A stretch of DNA of 26,908 nt from positions 1 to 26,908 of the forward strand of contig DBXF01000057.1 of the NCBI GenBank assembly GCA_002309295.1, read 5' to 3'. This DNA is from Bacteroidales bacterium UBA1219. GTDB taxonomy: Bacteria > Bacteroidota > Bacteroidia > Bacteroidales > P3. Shown here piece by piece: positions 8,502 to 15,644 of this stretch (positions within the stretch are counted from its first letter, which is position 1; each line of letters starts with the position of its first letter). Both the position numbers and the translations under genes were made by a program. Below the pieces are notes generated by a model that made no database searches, was not told where the DNA came from, and worked only from the letters and a program-made list of their open reading frames with translations.

Positions 8502-8954
8502 TTATCTATTATATCTTTCGAGTTCGCGTTTGTTGTCGCGTTCCTTGATAGATTCGCGTTTGTCGTAGAATTTCTTACCTTTGGCAAGGGCGATGTTGAG
8601 CTTGGCCAAGCCTTTGGGATTCACAAAAAGCAGCACTGGGATGATGGTGAAACCCTTCTCCTTCACCTTGTTCTGGAGCTTGTGCAACTCGCGTTTGGTG
8701 AGCAGCAGCTTGCGGTCGCGCTTGGCGGGATGGTTAAGGTAAGAGCCGAAACGGTATTCGGACACGTGCATCTCGTTGACAAACAGCTCGTGACCGCGGA
8801 ACGTGCAGTACGAGTCGGTGAGGTTGGCCTTGCCGTCGCGGATAGATTTTATCTCCGTGCCGGTAAGCACTATTCCTGCCGTGTAGGTGTCCACAAGGAA
8901 GTATTCGTATGTGGCACGTTTGTTTCGTATCTCTATAATGTTCTTTTCTTGCAT
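8502..8954 (-). CDS. smpB: SsrA-binding protein SmpB
   Basis: The 150-residue product is a full-length SmpB, which binds the tRNA-like end of tmRNA and lets it enter stalled ribosomes for trans-translation. Recognisable blocks are NKRATYEYFLVDTYTAGIVLTGTEIKS split across the first beta strands, the KANLTDSY motif, NHPAKRDRKLLL, and the basic C-terminal tail (KKFYDKRESIKERD and onward) that sits in the mRNA channel. It is first in the probable smpB-pepE-dxs operon and has its own TAnnTTTG element 34-41 bases upstream. The tmRNA gene itself is not in the window. Confidence 0.97.
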   Translation of the reverse strand: MQEKNIIEIRNKRATYEYFLVDTYTAGIVLTGTEIKSIRDGKANLTDSYCTFRGHELFVNEMHVSEYRFGSYLNHPAKRDRKLLLTKRELHKLQNKVKEKGFTIIPVLLFVNPKGLAKLNIALAKGKKFYDKRESIKERDNKRELERYNR

Positions 8955-8987
8955 CTTACGTTATTCTCCATTGCTTTCTGCGAGTTG

Positions 8988-8995
8988 CAAATATA
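8988..8995 (-). promoter_or_regulatory. -7 promoter element for smpB
   Basis: On the minus strand this reads TATATTTG, matching TAnnTTTG, and is preceded by a run of eight T residues and CCG. It lies 34-41 bases upstream of the smpB ATG. No TTTG was found at the -33 position. The same T-tract/CG context precedes the queA and GH2 elements. Confidence 0.6.
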
Positions 8996-9073
8996 CGGAA
9001 AAAAAATGAATTTGTGGGAAACACATATTTATTTGAACACGAATTGAACGAATTTCACAAATAATCCGTGTCA

Positions 9074-10345
9074 TTAATCCGAGATGTCGGTAGTCCCTTT
9101 CTCCGCCTCGAAATTGCCGTTGAACATCGTCACAAAAAGGAGGACGAAGAACATTATGCCCGCCTGCTTTTCGAACACCGATTCGAACAGAGCGTTGAAA
9201 AAAATCACGAACAGAAACAGTGCGAAAACCACGTCGAAACGCCGGTCGCGGATGGCGAGCACGGCAGGCACCACGAAAAAGCAGAGCAGCAGGGCGAGGC
9301 CTAGTATGCCCGTAACTGTCGTCGTGTCAACAAACTGGTTGTGAGAGTTATACTCCCGTTCCAAGGGTATCTGGTTGTTGTCCTTGCGGTACTGCTCCAT
9401 ATATGCGTCGATTTTGTCGCCCACGCCCACGCCGGTAAGCCAGTTTTCGCGGGCCACGGGCAGAGTGGAACGCAGTATCGTAACACGCACATCCTCGCTC
9501 TTTTCCGACGAGGTGACGGATTTCACCGTGTCGGCCACACGTGTCACGGCGTTGGGCATTGCCAGAACGGCCACCCCCACCGCCACGACGGCCACTATTG
9601 CCGTCACCAGTCCGGCACGGTACATCTTTCGTCCGAAAATCATCCACAGGAAGAGGAAGAAATACACCGCCACCATACACAGCAGTCCCGCCCGCGACTC
9701 GAGCAGCACCGTGGCCACGGTGAACAGCACCAAAGCGATAGCCAGCAGCAGTTTTTGCCACAGTCTGCCGCCTTTGGCCATGCGCACCAGCTCCACAAAA
9801 CAGACTATGATGCCCACGCAGATGTGCATGGATATATATGTGTGGTGCTCCGACGACAGGTTGACATCGAAGAAACGCGAGGCGCCGGCACTGCGGAAAG
9901 CCACGTCCCAAGCGGCGGAAAGCAGATCGGCACAGAGCACGGCGAAGATGCCCAACGTGAACGCCCACAGCACTTTACGCACGTTATTCCTGTCGAGATA
10001 CGAGAAATCGAAGATAAAGAATATCAGCGGCAGCAGCAGGAACGACAGCCGTTTTTCCAGAGTGGCCCATCCTTCGGCGAAATTTTCGGTGTAAAACATA
10101 CTCACACAATGGATTACGTAGAACATTGCGAAAAGCAGGTACCACCAACGTCGGCGCGACTTGCCTCCTGGCTTTTTGCGGTCCACGAGGGCACGGACTA
10201 CAGCCGTGATTATCCACAGTATCAGCAAAATAATCGAAAAACGCCAGGATATCGGCACAGAAAAAGCAAAAGCCATGACTATGCAGAACTCTATTTTCTG
10301 CCACATAGTCAGTGCGTTAGACCGTGTATCGAACAGTTTCATCAT
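9074..10345 (-). CDS. O-antigen ligase / Wzy-like polytopic membrane protein
   Basis: About 423 residues with roughly ten hydrophobic segments, consistent with the O-antigen ligase/polymerase superfamily (Wzy_C). These inner-membrane proteins transfer or join polyprenyl-linked glycans on the periplasmic face. Supporting features are LLESRAGL in a membrane segment, a periplasmic loop containing TGVGVGDKI, and the downstream SHNQFVDTTTVTG motif, where the His of H-N is a family hallmark. The frame is open up to 10411, but I prefer ATG at 10345 (or 10342) because a possible -7 element lies at 10366-10373 and the extra 22 residues look untranslated. It ends 119 bases before smpB. No glycosyltransferases or other surface-polysaccharide genes are nearby, so the acceptor is unknown. 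Confidence 0.82.
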   Translation of the reverse strand: MMKLFDTRSNALTMWQKIEFCIVMAFAFSVPISWRFSIILLILWIITAVVRALVDRKKPGGKSRRRWWYLLFAMFYVIHCVSMFYTENFAEGWATLEKRLSFLLLPLIFFIFDFSYLDRNNVRKVLWAFTLGIFAVLCADLLSAAWDVAFRSAGASRFFDVNLSSEHHTYISMHICVGIIVCFVELVRMAKGGRLWQKLLLAIALVLFTVATVLLESRAGLLCMVAVYFFLFLWMIFGRKMYRAGLVTAIVAVVAVGVAVLAMPNAVTRVADTVKSVTSSEKSEDVRVTILRSTLPVARENWLTGVGVGDKIDAYMEQYRKDNNQIPLEREYNSHNQFVDTTTVTGILGLALLLCFFVVPAVLAIRDRRFDVVFALFLFVIFFNALFESVFEKQAGIMFFVLLFVTMFNGNFEAEKGTTDISD

Positions 10346-10365
10346 CGTTTCAGAAACATATAACA

Positions 10366-10373
10366 CAAATATG
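10366..10373 (-). promoter_or_regulatory. Possible -7 element for the O-antigen-ligase-like gene
   Basis: Reads CATATTTG on the minus strand, seven of eight positions of TAnnTTTG. It sits 21 bases upstream of the preferred ATG. No -33 element was recognised, so this is tentative. Confidence 0.3.
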
Positions 10374-10576
10374 GTATAATTTATTGTATTTTTGAAAAAA
10401 AATAATGCCAAAATCAGGTACTTAATTCCGTCATTTGCACACTTTTATCGCAAAATAAAAAAACTTTCGAAAAATATTTAAAAGTTTTTAACCAGATATA
10501 GTACTGATTTTCAATAAAATAACACACACGCAACAAAAAAAGGCATTTTTTTTTCGTGTAATTGAAAAAAAAGTAG

Positions 10577-10584
10577 TACTTTTG
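10577..10584 (+). promoter_or_regulatory. -7 promoter element for SRP RNA
   Basis: TACTTTTG is a perfect TAnnTTTG match. Its end is 6 bases before the first base-paired nucleotide of the SRP RNA, which is the spacing expected for a transcription start at or near 10590. The upstream sequence is very A/T-rich. Confidence 0.75.
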
Positions 10585-10589
10585 CAATC

Positions 10590-10685
10590 GGGTAAGTCTT
10601 GTACGACCAGCTCCCATTGAATCCCCCAGGGTAGGAATGCAGCAAGGGTGTTTGGTTGTAGCGGTGCGATATAAGTAGCTTGCCC
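10590..10685 (+). ncRNA. ffs: Signal recognition particle RNA (small bacterial type)
   Basis: About 96 nt. The apical domain carries the conserved Ffh-binding motif: CCCCCAGGG on one side and GGAATGCAGCAAGGG on the other, the Bacteroidota counterpart of the E. coli CAGG...GGAAGCAGCC loop. The 5' end GGGTAAG (10590-10596) pairs with the 3' end CTTGCCC (10679-10685) with one G-U pair, closing the hairpin and fixing the boundaries. The RNA scaffolds Ffh for co-translational membrane targeting. A -7 promoter element sits just upstream. No terminator is visible before the next gene, 58 bases later. Confidence 0.92.
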
Positions 10686-10743
10686 TTCTTGACGGAAATA
10701 AAAACGAATTAATAAATTATAAAACCATTAAAAAAAAACACAA

Positions 10744-11235
10744 ATGAAAAAAGTATTTAGAATCATGGCAGTAGCCGTTCTGGGCATTGCAATGGCAACT
10801 TCTTGCGCAAAAAGCGACGAAGATCAAATTAAAGACAACGCTATGGGCTTCCTGAAAGCTATAGACAACATGGACTATGCTGGAGCAAAAGCTTACGCTA
10901 CTCCTGAAAGCGCTGAAGCTCTCGACGCTATGGCTAGCCTCGCTGGCATGGCTGGTGAACAAGAAAAAGGCAAAGGCAATTTCACTATCGACGAAGTGAA
11001 AATCGATGGCGAAGCTGCTGTTGTTAACTACACCAGAAACGAAGAAGGTAAAGACGCTGAAAAGTCGAACCTGAACATGCAGAAAGTTGACGGCAAATGG
11101 TTAGTAAAATACACCAAAGAAGGCATGGGCGGCGGTGACGAAGCTGTTGAAGAAACAGAAGAACCCACTGAAGAAGCTACTGACCAACCCACTGAAGAAG
11201 AAATGGCTCAGGCTGAAGCTAACATCCCTGAATAA
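10744..11235 (+). CDS. DUF4878-like small lipoprotein with an acidic C-terminal tail
   Basis: The 163-residue product has a lipoprotein signal peptide ending MATSC, so Cys21 is probably lipidated. The following AKSDED resembles the acidic surface-export signal reported for Bacteroidota lipoproteins, so it may be exposed on the cell surface. Residues ~26-125 resemble the DUF4878/NTF2-like fold: a helix with DNAMGFLKAIDNMDYAGAK, then strands with a VDGKWLVKY motif. The last ~35 residues are Glu/Thr/Pro-rich with PTEE repeats. Nearly all alanine codons are GCT, and GAA is strongly preferred, unlike the GCC-rich genes around it; in many bacteria that bias marks very high expression. The leader is A-rich with no Shine-Dalgarno. 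It may be read through from the SRP RNA promoter. Function is unknown. Confidence 0.85.
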   Translation: MKKVFRIMAVAVLGIAMATSCAKSDEDQIKDNAMGFLKAIDNMDYAGAKAYATPESAEALDAMASLAGMAGEQEKGKGNFTIDEVKIDGEAAVVNYTRNEEGKDAEKSNLNMQKVDGKWLVKYTKEGMGGGDEAVEETEEPTEEATDQPTEEEMAQAEANIPE

Positions 11236-11254
11236 TTCCATTTTCAATTCATAG

Positions 11255-11292
11255 AAAAAAAACGGAACTCATTCGAGTTCCGTTTTTTTTTT
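11255..11292 (+). terminator. Rho-independent terminator after the DUF4878-like lipoprotein gene
   Basis: A perfect stem with arms A8-CGGAACTC and GAGTTCCG-T8 around the loop ATTC, ending in a run of ten or more T residues. It starts 20 bases past the stop codon. The A-run/T-run symmetry would let it work in both directions. Confidence 0.92.
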
Positions 11293-11427
11293 GCACCCAA
11301 AACATTCCATTTCGGATTTCGGATGTAGCATTTTAAACATAAATTGCCATGAATTACCCATAAATAAATTAATGGAAAAATAATGGTAATTTTCGTAAAA
11401 AAACGACCACGGATATGTGTGTGGTAT

Positions 11428-11451
11428 GTAGGGACGCACCGAGTGCGTCCG
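11428..11451. repeat. REP-like hairpin GTAG + 8-bp stem + 3-base loop
   Basis: GTAG is followed by arms GGACGCAC (11432-11439) and GTGCGTCC (11443-11450) around the loop CGA. A GTAG leader before a short G/C hairpin is the classic layout of REP elements mobilised by RAYT (Y1) transposases. Only one copy is in the window and no RAYT gene is present. It lies in the 285-base gap between the lipoprotein terminator and the permease gene, which otherwise shows only A/T-rich sequence and a promoter. Confidence 0.6.
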
Positions 11452-11545
11452 AAATTTGGTATTGCGTACAAAACACCCCGTCACGATAAAGACATCCGTG
11501 TTTAAAAGTTTTTTGTATGCCGGTGCAAATGTCAGAAAATTTGTG

Positions 11546-11553
11546 TAATTTTG
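11546..11553 (+). promoter_or_regulatory. -7 promoter element for the permease gene
   Basis: TAATTTTG matches TAnnTTTG exactly and lies 24 bases upstream of the permease ATG at 11578. No TTTG was found at a standard -33 distance. Confidence 0.6.
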
Positions 11554-11577
11554 CACCACGAAAAACACGGATAAAAA

Positions 11578-12657
11578 ATGTTCAAATACATCAGAAAACG
11601 CCTTTTGTACGGACTTTTGGTGATGCTGGGAGTGATAACGCTGGTATTTTTCCTGTTCAACATACTCCCCGGCGACCCCGCCCGTATGATGCTCGGCCAG
11701 CGCGCCGACCAGGAGAGCGTGGACCTGATAAACAAAGACCTCGGTCGCGACAAACCCATGCCGCTGCAATATCTCAACTACCTCAACGACCTGATACCCA
11801 TCTCGTTCCACAACAACTGCGACACCGACTCCTATTTCTACCTCAACCCCGACAAATACGCCCCCTACACCCAGATTGCCAAACTCGGCACCACCAGCAT
11901 AGTGCTGAAATACCCCTACCTTCGCCGTTCGTACCAAAGCAAGCGTCCGGTGACGGCCATTCTCGCCGAGGCTTTCCCCAAGACCGCCCTACTCGCCATC
12001 GTAGCAATGGCTTTCGCGCTTGTAGTAGGCATCATCATAGGCATTTTGTCGGCCCTGCACAAGGACTCGCTGTTCGACAAACTGGCGCTGTTTTTCTCCG
12101 TGCTCGGCATGTCGCTGCCGTCGTTCTTCGCCGCCATACTGATAGCGTGGCTTTTCGCCTACGTCCTTGCCAACGTCACGGGACTCAACATGTTCGGAAG
12201 CCTCTACTCCGTCGATAACTTCACTGGCGAGGAATACCTCGACCTGAAAAACATGATTCTCCCCGCCTTCACCCTCGGCATACGTCCCTTGGCGGTGATA
12301 ATAGAGCTCACGAAAAGCTCCATGCTCGAGGTGATGGGGCAGGACTACATACGCACCGCTTTCGCCAAAGGGCTGAAAAAGAAAAGGGTGATAGTGCACC
12401 ACGCACTGCAGAACGCCCTCAACCCCATAGTCACCGCCTCGTCGGGATGGCTGGCGGGACTGATGGCCGGAGCAGTGTTCGTTGAATATATCTTCGACTG
12501 GAAAGGCATGGGAATAGTGATTGTCGACGGTTTGGAGAAATACGACTTCCCCGTGGTGATGGGAGCCATAGCGTTCATCTGTATCATACTGATAATCATT
12601 AACATACTCGTTGACATCCTTTACGCCGCCCTTGACCCGCGGATACGTCTCAAATAA
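11578..12657 (+). CDS. ABC transporter permease, DppB/OppB (peptide/nickel) type, without partner genes
   Basis: The 359-residue product is an inner-membrane permease of the binding-protein-dependent peptide/nickel family. The N-terminus has the typical first helix followed by FNILPGDPARMMLG. A ~70-residue extracytoplasmic segment comes next, and the remaining helices include PSFFAAILIAW and the EAA loop DYIRTAFAKGLKKKRVIVHHALQNALNPI, given here in parts, which contacts the ATPase. It ends in the usual DPRIRLK. These permeases normally work as a pair (DppB/DppC) with two ATPases and a binding protein, and none of those is within 10 kb on either side, so the gene is an orphan here. It is longer than most DppB proteins (about 305-340), mainly from the extracytoplasmic insert. 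The helicase gene starts 17 bases after its stop, so the two are probably co-transcribed. Confidence 0.9.
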   Translation: MFKYIRKRLLYGLLVMLGVITLVFFLFNILPGDPARMMLGQRADQESVDLINKDLGRDKPMPLQYLNYLNDLIPISFHNNCDTDSYFYLNPDKYAPYTQIAKLGTTSIVLKYPYLRRSYQSKRPVTAILAEAFPKTALLAIVAMAFALVVGIIIGILSALHKDSLFDKLALFFSVLGMSLPSFFAAILIAWLFAYVLANVTGLNMFGSLYSVDNFTGEEYLDLKNMILPAFTLGIRPLAVIIELTKSSMLEVMGQDYIRTAFAKGLKKKRVIVHHALQNALNPIVTASSGWLAGLMAGAVFVEYIFDWKGMGIVIVDGLEKYDFPVVMGAIAFICIILIIINILVDILYAALDPRIRLK

Positions 12658-12674
12658 CTAAACCTCACTTCTTT

Positions 12675-15101
12675 ATGGGAAACTCCAGCATCGAACTTGC
12701 CGAAAAATACGTTCGCTACACCGACACATCTGTTTTCCTTACCGGAAAAGCCGGGACGGGAAAGACCACTTTTCTGCGTAACATAGTGGAAACGTGCAAC
12801 AAACGTCGTGTGGTGGTGGCACCCACGGGCGTGGCGGCAATCAACGCGGGGGGAGTTACCATTCACTCGTTTTTCCAGCTGCCGCCGTCGGCCTACCTGC
12901 CCTCGGTGAAGGGTTTCTATTCGGAATACTCGCTTTCGCAGAACGCCCACAACCTTCGTAAAAACAAGATTAAACTTCTGCAAAGTCTTGATTTACTTAT
13001 CATTGACGAGATAAGCATGGTACGTGCCGACCTGCTCGACGCCATCGACGACCGTCTGCGGGAATACCGCCACAACAACAAGCCTTTCGGCGGGGTGCAG
13101 CTGCTTATGGTCGGCGACCTGTACCAGCTGCCGCCCGTGGTGAAGGAAGACGAATGGCAGTATATGAAACAGGTGTACGCCTCGCCTTTCTTTTTCGAAA
13201 GCAAGGCTTTCAAACAACTGAAATACATATCGATAGAGCTAACCCACGTGTACCGCCAGAGCGAGTCGGAGTTTGTGGAAATCCTCAACAGCATACGCAA
13301 CAGCCAGCCCAACGACAATGTGTTGGAACGTCTGAACTCGCGCTACAAACCCGATTTCGAGCCCGACAACAGCGAAGGCTACATCCGTCTGACCACCCAC
13401 AACGCACAGGCCGCACAGATAAACGACAGCAAACTGCAACAGCTTGAAGGCAAGAGTTTTACCTTCGAAGCTGAGATTGGCGGCACTTTCCCCGACTATA
13501 TGTACCCCACCGACGAGACCCTGACGCTGAAGAAAGGCGCGCAGGTGATGTTCGTCCGCAACGATCCCGACGTCGAAAAGAAATATTTCAACGGCAAGAT
13601 AGTAACCATTTCCGACATCGGCGACAACTATATCGAAGTTACCGACGGCGACACCACTTTCGAGGTGCTGCCGCTCGTGTGGGAGAACACCAAATACCTG
13701 CTCAACGAGGAGAGCAACGAGATAGAGGCCGTGGTGGAAGGCACTTTCAAACAGATGCCACTGCGGTTGGCGTGGGCCATCACCATCCACAAAAGTCAGG
13801 GACTCACCTTCGACCATGCCATCATCGACGCGGGCAGGGCCTTCGCCTTCGGGCAGACCTACGTGGCACTGAGCCGCTGCCGCACCCTCGAAGGTCTGGT
13901 GCTGAAAACTCCCATCACCTCCGCCAACCTCTTCACCGACAAGGATGTGAACTCCTTCACCAGCGCCATCCCCGACATAAACGAAGTACGTCAGCGCTAC
14001 AGCTCCGACCAGATGAACTTCTACTACGGCAAGCTGCGCGAACTGTTCGATTTCAGCGACTTACAGAAAGCCATCGAGCAGATGCAACGGCTGTTTATGG
14101 TGGAACTCGCCGCCGCATACTCGGCAAAGGCCGCCTCTTTCGACAAACGCATTGCACAGCCGTTCTACGACGATGTTTTCTCCGTGGCCGAGAAATTCCA
14201 CCGCCAGATAGCCCAGCTACAGGCGCAATGCGGCAACGACACCTCCAACCCCCACCTCCACGACCGCATCGGCAAAGCCGTGGCATACTTTTTGGATAAA
14301 ATCAACGGCTTGGACAGCGAATCGGCTGATTTCCTTTCGCTTACCATCAAAAACAAGGAAACCCTAAAACGCTACAACGACGTAACCGACAAATTCCGCC
14401 AGGCCATCGGTCTGAAAAAAGCGCTGCTGGCCAACGCCAAGTCGGGTTTCACCGTGGAGGGCTACACCAACACAAGAACCAACTACATCCTCAACGGCAC
14501 CGAAGCGAAAGAGGAACAGAAGCCGGTAACCGCCAAGCTCAACAAAAACTCCACCGAGTTTTTCGACATCCTCAACGACTGGCGCAGCGAGAAAAGCTTC
14601 GAGCTGAAAGGTCGTCCGCCGCACTCCATACTCACTCAAAACCAGATGGTTGAGATAGCCCGCACGTTGCCCCGCACCTTCGCCGACCTCACCGCCATCG
14701 AAGGAATGCTCGGCATGAAAGCCGACGACTTCGGAGAGGAGATTCTGGAACTTGTAAACAATTTCTGCGAGTCGCGCAACATACGTAAAAAGCTGCCCAA
14801 AGGAGAGACCTACGACCTCACCCTGCAGATGCTGAACGACGGCAAGTCGCCCGAAGAAATCGCCACCGAGCGCAGGCTGACATTAAACACCATACACAAC
14901 CACATCTTTCGGTTTATCAAACAAGGTATTCTCGACCCCAAGGACTTCATCTCCGAAATCGATTACAAAACCATCTCCCAATACCTCGCCGAGCACCCCG
15001 ACCAGCCAAGCTCTGAAATCGTCGCCCACTTCGGCGGCAAATACGACTACTTCGACCTCAACATCGCAAGAGCCATAATAAAATTGAAAGTTGAAAGTTG
15101 A
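12675..15101 (+). CDS. PIF1/RecD-like SF1B helicase with HRDC and C-terminal helix-turn-helix domains
   Basis: The 808-residue product starts with a PIF1-like ATPase: Walker A GKAGTGKTT (residues 24-32), PTGVAAINAGG with TIHSFF, Walker B LLIIDEIS with Asp111, and GDLYQLPPV. A UvrD_C_2-type segment with AITIHKSQGLTF and YVALSRCRTLEGL lies around residues 366-420. Residues ~630-700 resemble an HRDC domain (NQMVEIARTLPRTFADL and on), and ~712-806 resemble the HTH_40 domain often found at the end of RecQ-family proteins. By family it should be an ATP-dependent 5'-3' DNA helicase in genome maintenance; the HRDC/HTH tail suggests structured-DNA or fork binding. The last codons and the TGA stop lie inside a TTGAAAR heptamer array. 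The ATG at 12675 is 17 bases after the permease stop. Confidence 0.88.
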   Translation: MGNSSIELAEKYVRYTDTSVFLTGKAGTGKTTFLRNIVETCNKRRVVVAPTGVAAINAGGVTIHSFFQLPPSAYLPSVKGFYSEYSLSQNAHNLRKNKIKLLQSLDLLIIDEISMVRADLLDAIDDRLREYRHNNKPFGGVQLLMVGDLYQLPPVVKEDEWQYMKQVYASPFFFESKAFKQLKYISIELTHVYRQSESEFVEILNSIRNSQPNDNVLERLNSRYKPDFEPDNSEGYIRLTTHNAQAAQINDSKLQQLEGKSFTFEAEIGGTFPDYMYPTDETLTLKKGAQVMFVRNDPDVEKKYFNGKIVTISDIGDNYIEVTDGDTTFEVLPLVWENTKYLLNEESNEIEAVVEGTFKQMPLRLAWAITIHKSQGLTFDHAIIDAGRAFAFGQTYVALSRCRTLEGLVLKTPITSANLFTDKDVNSFTSAIPDINEVRQRYSSDQMNFYYGKLRELFDFSDLQKAIEQMQRLFMVELAAAYSAKAASFDKRIAQPFYDDVFSVAEKFHRQIAQLQAQCGNDTSNPHLHDRIGKAVAYFLDKINGLDSESADFLSLTIKNKETLKRYNDVTDKFRQAIGLKKALLANAKSGFTVEGYTNTRTNYILNGTEAKEEQKPVTAKLNKNSTEFFDILNDWRSEKSFELKGRPPHSILTQNQMVEIARTLPRTFADLTAIEGMLGMKADDFGEEILELVNNFCESRNIRKKLPKGETYDLTLQMLNDGKSPEEIATERRLTLNTIHNHIFRFIKQGILDPKDFISEIDYKTISQYLAEHPDQPSSEIVAHFGGKYDYFDLNIARAIIKLKVES

Positions 15102-15125
15102 AAATTGAAAATTGAAAGTTGAAAG
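15084..15125. repeat. TTGAAAR heptamer array covering the helicase stop codon
   Basis: Six exact 7-bp units (TTGAAAG or TTGAAAA) run from 15084 to 15125. The helicase stop TGA at 15099-15101 is inside the third unit, so the terminal residues LKVES are encoded by the repeat. Confidence 0.85.
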
Positions 15126-15579
15126 TATAATTCTCCTTGCCCTGCGGGCAGAGATCTAGTTGATATTGTAGATTTTTTTGTAGAACAATATAGCCCTGAA
15201 GGGGCGACAGACAATAGGCGGGGGCGTTAGCCCCCGCATAAAGAGCAACCCACAACCAATGAGCCCTGAAGGGGCGACACGATGAGAATCGATAAATATG
15301 AGAGAATCGAAAATGTTCTACGCTCCGCTATCGAAAGGTCCACAGGACCTTTCTTCATCTACAAGATTTACAAGATATGTTCACAATACTAGATTGATTT
15401 CAGCAGAGTTCACGATTGCTGCGCAATTCGCAAGCCGTAGGCGAGCAAGAGAAAAAAACAGATTTATCGAAATACTCATTTTTTAAGAGGTTAAAAATTT
15501 TTCAATCGCAACAGGCTAATAATGTAACTTTTACGTCGCGGCAAACGTTAAAATGCTTGACAAAGGGCCTTTTTTTTCG
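15102..15579. repeat. Repeat-rich intergenic region between the helicase gene and queA
   Basis: About 480 bases with no gene. In order: the end of the heptamer array; a short GCCC-TGC-GGGC hairpin near 15136; AGCCCTGAAGGGGCGACA twice at exactly 70 bp spacing (15192-15209 and 15262-15279); between them a strong hairpin GCGGGGGC-GTTA-GCCCCCGC (15218-15237); then a single copy of the 1055-1330 element. The AGCCCTGAAGGGGCGACA motif is one I recall as widespread in Bacteroidota intergenic DNA. The rest, 15360-15555, shows nothing I recognise. Confidence 0.75.
15315..15358 (+). repeat. Dispersed copy of the hairpin element found at 1055-1330
   Basis: A TTCTACGCTCCG head leads into CTATCG, then arms AAAGGTCC (15334-15341) and GGACCTTT (15345-15352) around the loop ACA, then CTTCAT. 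Head, loop and CTTCAT tail match the array 14 kb away, but the arm sequence is different and still pairs perfectly. Confidence 0.8.
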
Positions 15580-15587
15580 TATCTTTG
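15556..15587 (+). promoter_or_regulatory. Promoter of queA-ispD (-33 CTTG, -7 TATCTTTG)
   Basis: TATCTTTG (15580-15587) matches TAnnTTTG, and TTG at 15557-15559 lies about 20 bases upstream, the spacing known for the Bacteroidota primary sigma factor. A T-tract and CG precede the -7 element. The inferred start at about 15593-15595 leaves a ~50-base leader before the queA ATG. Confidence 0.75.
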
Positions 15588-15644
15588 TCAAAAATCAGTG
15601 TCGAAACAACAATTTTAAGAGAAAAACAACAAAGTAAAAATATA

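Noticed and set aside
15298..15486. A 62-codon open frame between the helicase gene and queA
   Set aside because: It overlaps the dispersed hairpin repeat, and nothing about its product is recognisable.
15585..15644. Upstream start for queA
   Set aside because: The extra 20 codons overlap the -7 promoter element and the inferred start site, while ATG 15645 gives the conserved N-terminus.
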